DNA from: JAENVT01 sp031430695
GTDB lineage: Bacteria > Actinomycetota > Acidimicrobiia > Acidimicrobiales > Ilumatobacteraceae
DNA: 9,352 nucleotides
Direction: 5' to 3'
Assembly: GCA_031430695.1 (NCBI GenBank)
Contig: JANPBZ010000242.1
Location: 1-9,352 of the forward strand
Both the position numbers and the translations under genes were made by a program. The notes beneath the pieces are model-generated. The model saw nothing but the letters and a program-made list of their open reading frames with translations. It ran no database searches and was not told the DNA's origin. Below are positions 7,084-9,352 of this stretch, piece by piece (position 1 is the stretch's first letter; each line of letters begins with the position of its first letter).

Positions 7084-8175
7084 TCACAGGTGCTGCACGC
7101 ACAGCACCGGCGGCAGAGAACTGGTGATGTGCCGGAACGAGTTGCCGCCATCGTTGCTGTGCCACAACGAGCCGGTGGTCGATGCCAACACCAGTCGCTG
7201 GCCTGTGCCGTCGACGTCGAGACCATGACGATAGATGAGGTGATAGGCGTTCTGCTGCGGTAGACCGGCACTGGTCGTCTCGAACGTATCCCCGCCGTCG
7301 TGCGTGCGATTGACCACCATCGCCCCCTCCACTGGGATGCGGACCTCGTCACTCTCAGCCGGGACGAACCACGCCGTTTCAGGGTCGGAGGGATGTACGG
7401 CGACGGCGAATCCGAATGCCGATGGGGCAACGTCGGTGATGGCTGACCAGGTCCGTCCGTTGTCGATCGAGCGGAAGATCCCGTTGTGATGCTGCGTCCA
7501 CAGCACATCGGGCGCTGCCGCACAGCGCACGATGCGGTGCGGATCTTGGATCCGTGGATCATCGGCGCGACCATCGGGCATGTACGCGGCGCGCATGCCC
7601 GTGGACACAGTCCACGATGCACCACCATCGTCGGTGTACCACGAACCACCGCACGACACGCCCACGGTCATCGAGTCCGCCGAGCGGGGATCGATGGAGA
7701 TCGAATGGAGGCCGGGTTGGTCGTAGCCACCTCCGAACCACTCGGTGCGTGATGGCTCGTTCCACAATGCCTGGTTGAGCTGCCACGTTTCACCACGGTC
7801 GTCGCTGCGGAACAGCCCGCCGGGGATCGTCCCACACCACAACACAGCGGGTTGACTCGGATGGCCCGGCACAAGGGTCCAGATCAATTTGGTGGTCGAA
7901 CTGTCGACCTCCGACTCGGCTGCAGCGGGGTAAGCGGGGTACGCCAGCTCGGTCCACGTCGCGCCGTGGTCGTCGCTGCGGTGCAGCTTGACGCCGAAGT
8001 GACCATGGTCCAGGCCGGCATACCAGGTGTCGTCGCGATAGTCGTGCAGTACTGCAGAAACCGGCGATCCGAGAAAGTGCGTGCTCGTCACCGTCGGGTT
8101 GTCGGCGTCGAGGTCGTACACGAAGAGTCCCTTGCGTGTGCCGATCAGAGCAGTGTTCACGGTTCCGCTTGTCAT
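7084..8175 (-). CDS. Six-blade Asp-box (BNR) beta-propeller protein, sialidase-fold, function unknown
   Basis: This 363-residue protein has six Asp-box motifs (S/T-x-D-x-G-x-T/S-W/F) starting at residues 67, 124, 181, 236, 291 and 340. The 49-57 residue period means about six propeller blades. Such proteins are usually labelled exo-alpha-sialidase or WD40/YVTN/BNR repeat protein. There is no signal peptide (it opens MTSGTVNTALIGTRKGLF) and no membrane segment, so it looks cytoplasmic, unlike most true sialidases. I cannot assign the sialidase arginine triad, so no catalytic activity is claimed. Family-like blocks between the boxes (FGGGYDQPGLHSI at 147-159, IQDPHRI at 209-215, TQHHNGIFRS at 227-236) are rich in His, Asp and Arg and may form a specific site. 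The start follows a perfect AGGAGG, six bases upstream, inside the end of the MoaD-like gene. Co-translation with that small protein suggests a shared job. Confidence 0.88.
   Translation of the reverse strand: MTSGTVNTALIGTRKGLFVYDLDADNPTVTSTHFLGSPVSAVLHDYRDDTWYAGLDHGHFGVKLHRSDDHGATWTELAYPAYPAAAESEVDSSTTKLIWTLVPGHPSQPAVLWCGTIPGGLFRSDDRGETWQLNQALWNEPSRTEWFGGGYDQPGLHSISIDPRSADSMTVGVSCGGSWYTDDGGASWTVSTGMRAAYMPDGRADDPRIQDPHRIVRCAAAPDVLWTQHHNGIFRSIDNGRTWSAITDVAPSAFGFAVAVHPSDPETAWFVPAESDEVRIPVEGAMVVNRTHDGGDTFETTSAGLPQQNAYHLIYRHGLDVDGTGQRLVLASTTGSLWHSNDGGNSFRHITSSLPPVLCVQHL
7089..7108. terminator. 7-bp hairpin just after lldD, possible bidirectional terminator
   Basis: GGTGCTG (7089-7095) pairs perfectly with CAGCACC (7102-7108) around the six-base loop CACGCA. 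The hairpin begins six bases after the lldD stop and lies within the last codons of the opposing propeller gene. Since the two genes abut, any terminator for lldD must sit inside the other gene, and this is the best inverted repeat there. It has no T-run, which actinobacterial terminators often lack, so function is unproven. Confidence 0.35.
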
Positions 8176-8177
8176 GT

Positions 8178-8447
8178 TCAGCCTCCTGATAGGGCTTGGA
8201 ATATGTAGACGATGCCATCTTCGGTCACTTCGTCGCTGAGATGCGACCGATCGGTGATCTGATCGTCGCCGACGAAGATCGCCACATGTTTGCGCACCGC
8301 ACCGTGCTCGTCGAGCACGTAGCTGCGCACAGCCGGAAAAGCGTCGAAGTACTCAGCGAGTGCGTCGTGAACCGTGGATCCGCCGACGGCGAGGTCGGGG
8401 CACTCGACGTGCCGGCGGAAGGCCTTAGCGACCTGAATGCGAGGCAC
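8178..8447 (-). CDS. MoaD/ThiS-like ubiquitin-fold protein with C-terminal Gly-Gly
   Basis: This is an 89-residue protein with the size and shape of a MoaD/ThiS beta-grasp sulfur carrier. An N-terminal strand (RIQVAKAFRRHV) is followed by the helix STVHDALAEYFDAFP (24-38), the strand HVAIFVGDD (54-62) and the closing VYIFQALSGG. It ends exactly at Gly88-Gly89, the pair that E1-like enzymes (MoeB/ThiF) adenylate and that becomes a thiocarboxylate or an isopeptide-linked tail. The open frame extends upstream to 8567, but those residues are not MoaD-like. I choose GTG 8447, which yields MPRIQV and overlaps the end of the DUF3054 gene by 23 bp. No Shine-Dalgarno is evident, so translation is probably coupled to the upstream gene. 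The FQALSGG ending is typical of a MoaD/ThiS subfamily that I recall next to propeller proteins like the one downstream. No E1, MoaE, ThiG or JAMM protease gene lies in the window. Confidence 0.82.
   Translation of the reverse strand: MPRIQVAKAFRRHVECPDLAVGGSTVHDALAEYFDAFPAVRSYVLDEHGAVRKHVAIFVGDDQITDRSHLSDEVTEDGIVYIFQALSGG
8182..8187 (-). promoter_or_regulatory. Strong Shine-Dalgarno of the propeller gene, inside the MoaD-like gene
   Basis: The sense-strand AGGAGG matches the anti-Shine-Dalgarno fully and is spaced six bases (CTGAAC) from the ATG at 8175, which settles that start. It lies on the Ser-Gly-Gly codons (TCA GGA GGC) and is followed directly by the TGA of the upstream gene. The ribosome finishing the small protein therefore terminates on top of the next initiation site. 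This is the only perfect Shine-Dalgarno I noticed ahead of a gene in the window. Confidence 0.85.
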
Positions 8448-8787
8448 GCGAGGAAACCATTCGCCAACCGACCAGGAACACGCCGGTGACCGCTGTGGCA
8501 ACGATGATGAAAGGCAGGGCCGTGCCTCGATCGAACACCAGGTTGCGCAGCACCAAACCCAGCGCAACCGTGACCGGCCAGATGATGAACGCCGCTTCGA
8601 CCTGCATCGGGCGCGCCCAAGCGCGAGCGACGATCCATCCGACGACGAGCGCGATCAGGAACGGTGCGGCGACGGTGGCGACGCCGTCGACCGCAGTGCC
8701 CTCGTCGTGATTGCGGCGACCGATGGCAACGAACACGATGATCGCAACGATGTCGGCGACCGCGGCGAATGCCACGCGACGAGTCAC
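8425..8787 (-). CDS. DUF3054-type four-helix membrane protein
   Basis: This 120-residue hydrophobic protein has four predicted transmembrane helices, at about residues 5-22, 37-55, 63-84 and 90-108. It carries the marks of the DUF3054 family: D12 in helix 1, GRRNH at 23-27, the PF pair at 42-43 leading helix 2, WARP at 57-60, the GLVLR pattern at 77-81 and a closing GWR at 107-109. The function of the family is not known to me. Conserved arginine and histidine residues near the helix ends suggest binding of something at the membrane face, but that is inference. The GTG start at 8787 overlaps the stop of the flavin reductase gene in a GTGA (8784-8787). Its own 3' end overlaps the MoaD-like gene, so it belongs to the same transcript. 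Confidence 0.82.
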   Translation of the reverse strand: MTRRVAFAAVADIVAIIVFVAIGRRNHDEGTAVDGVATVAAPFLIALVVGWIVARAWARPMQVEAAFIIWPVTVALGLVLRNLVFDRGTALPFIIVATAVTGVFLVGWRMVSSRASHSGR

Positions 8788-9281
8788 GTCTGTCCCACGA
8801 AGCCGCCGAGCTCGCCGCGGAAGAACAGCAACGGCGCCGGCTGGCTTTCGGGGTCGGCGTGGTCCATGTCGACGATCAGGCCCATCACGAAGAAGTGATC
8901 ACCGGCGTCGACGACTTCGGCCGTGGTGCAATCCATCCAGGCGATGGCGCCATCGAGAATCGGCGAGCCGGTGATCGGCGATGGTGACCAGCCGACACCC
9001 TCGAACGGCTCCTCGATGCTGCTCTTGGCGAACCGCCAGCACAGCTCGCCGTGAGCCATGCCCAGCACATTGACGCAGAAGCTGCCCGCCGACGCCATGC
9101 GCAGCCATCGTTCGGATGTCGTCATGGGCAGGAATCCGACCAGCGGTGGATCGAGCGACACCGACGTGAACGAACCGATCGTGAAACCAACGGGCTCACC
9201 ATCGACCATCGCCGTGACCACGGTGACCCCGGTGGGAAAGTGGCCGAGCACGAGGCGATACTTCAACGGATCGATCGACAT
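8784..9281 (-). CDS. Flavin reductase-like (FMN-binding split barrel) protein
   Basis: A 165-residue protein of the flavin reductase-like domain family (HpaC/NtaB type) that uses NAD(P)H to reduce free FMN or FAD, usually for a partner monooxygenase. Visible signatures are FPTGVTVVTA at 15-24, GFTIGSFTSVSLDPPL at 32-47 (the flavin-binding segment), FCVNVL at 68-73 and GDHFFVMGLIVD at 127-138 with the conserved histidine. The frame is open to a GTG at 9329, but the extra 16 residues are not family-like. ATG 9281 gives the usual opening MSIDPLKYRLVLGHF and sits eight bases after a TACAGT box. No Shine-Dalgarno precedes it, which suggests a leaderless mRNA. It is the first gene of the block and is coupled to the DUF3054 gene by GTGA. 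No oxygenase partner is present here, so its client could be encoded elsewhere, or it may be a flavin-binding protein with another role. Confidence 0.88.
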   Translation of the reverse strand: MSIDPLKYRLVLGHFPTGVTVVTAMVDGEPVGFTIGSFTSVSLDPPLVGFLPMTTSERWLRMASAGSFCVNVLGMAHGELCWRFAKSSIEEPFEGVGWSPSPITGSPILDGAIAWMDCTTAEVVDAGDHFFVMGLIVDMDHADPESQPAPLLFFRGELGGFVGQT

Positions 9282-9352
9282 CACGGTGGACTGTACTGCC
9301 GGGCCACGTTGCGTTGACAGCCGTGGCACGCTGTGCGGGTGATCGACAAGGC
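9282..9352 (-). promoter_or_regulatory. Right-edge intergenic segment with possible promoter of the flavin reductase operon
   Basis: This 71-base stretch has no supported gene. On the minus strand TACAGT (9290-9295) fits TANNNT, and CTGTCA (9315-9320) is a partial -35 match, 19 bases away, which is on the long side. Transcription would start at or near the ATG at 9281, giving a leaderless message. On the plus strand a TTGACA occurs at 9314-9319 without a fitting -10. A GTG at 9339 opens a frame to the window edge and might be the start of a divergent gene, but too little is visible. Confidence 0.35.

Noticed and set aside
9282..9329. GTG-initiated N-terminal extension of the flavin reductase
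   Set aside because: The added residues do not look like the family, and the ATG at 9281 matches the usual opening and promoter spacing.
9324..9340. TGGCAC-like sequence resembling a sigma-54 -24 element on the plus strand
   Set aside because: The -12 TTGC part is not at the right spacing, and actinobacteria generally lack sigma-54.
9339..9352. Possible start of a divergent plus-strand gene (GTG ATC GAC AAG)
   Set aside because: Only four full codons are visible, with no Shine-Dalgarno or -10 box to support it.

Overview
The window is about 9.35 kb of GC-rich, tightly packed bacterial chromosome with no RNA genes, mobile elements or CRISPR arrays. It holds nine protein genes in three blocks. 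Codon use (G/C in most third positions), 1-4 bp stop/start overlaps, GTG starts, a fused Dpp-type double ATPase, an LldD2-like flavoenzyme and apparently leaderless starts all point to an actinobacterium. An Acidimicrobiia/Ilumatobacter-like lineage is my guess from general resemblance, not something I could test.

Block 1 (1-3094, plus strand) is the distal part of a peptide/opine/nickel (Opp/Dpp) type ABC importer operon. It contains the 3' end of a DppB-type permease, a complete DppC-type permease, and one polypeptide carrying both ATPase domains (DppD-DppF fusion) with a four-cysteine motif expected to hold a [4Fe-4S] cluster. The genes are joined by ATGA and TGATG overlaps. The solute-binding protein gene presumably lies upstream of the window.

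Block 2 (3080-7083) starts with a minus-strand gamma-butyrobetaine-dioxygenase-like Fe(II)/2-oxoglutarate oxygenase that runs head-on into the ABC ATPase gene, with a 15 bp 3' overlap. It is divergent, across only 43 bp, from ilvD (dihydroxy-acid dehydratase, valine/isoleucine/leucine and pantothenate synthesis). An FMN-dependent L-lactate dehydrogenase-like gene (lldD) follows ilvD after 19 bp, probably in the same transcript.

Block 3 (7084-9281, minus strand) is a compact four-gene unit, read right to left: a flavin reductase-like protein, a four-helix DUF3054 membrane protein, an 89-residue MoaD/ThiS-like ubiquitin-fold protein ending in Gly-Gly, and a six-blade Asp-box (BNR) propeller protein. 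The genes overlap or nearly touch, and the Shine-Dalgarno of the propeller gene is built from the Gly-Gly codons of the ubiquitin-like gene. The Ubl-propeller pair is the part of the window whose biology is least understood. Its last gene abuts lldD stop to stop, with no intergenic DNA.

There is no non-coding gap over 300 bases. The largest is the 71-base right edge, which carries a possible promoter for block 3.
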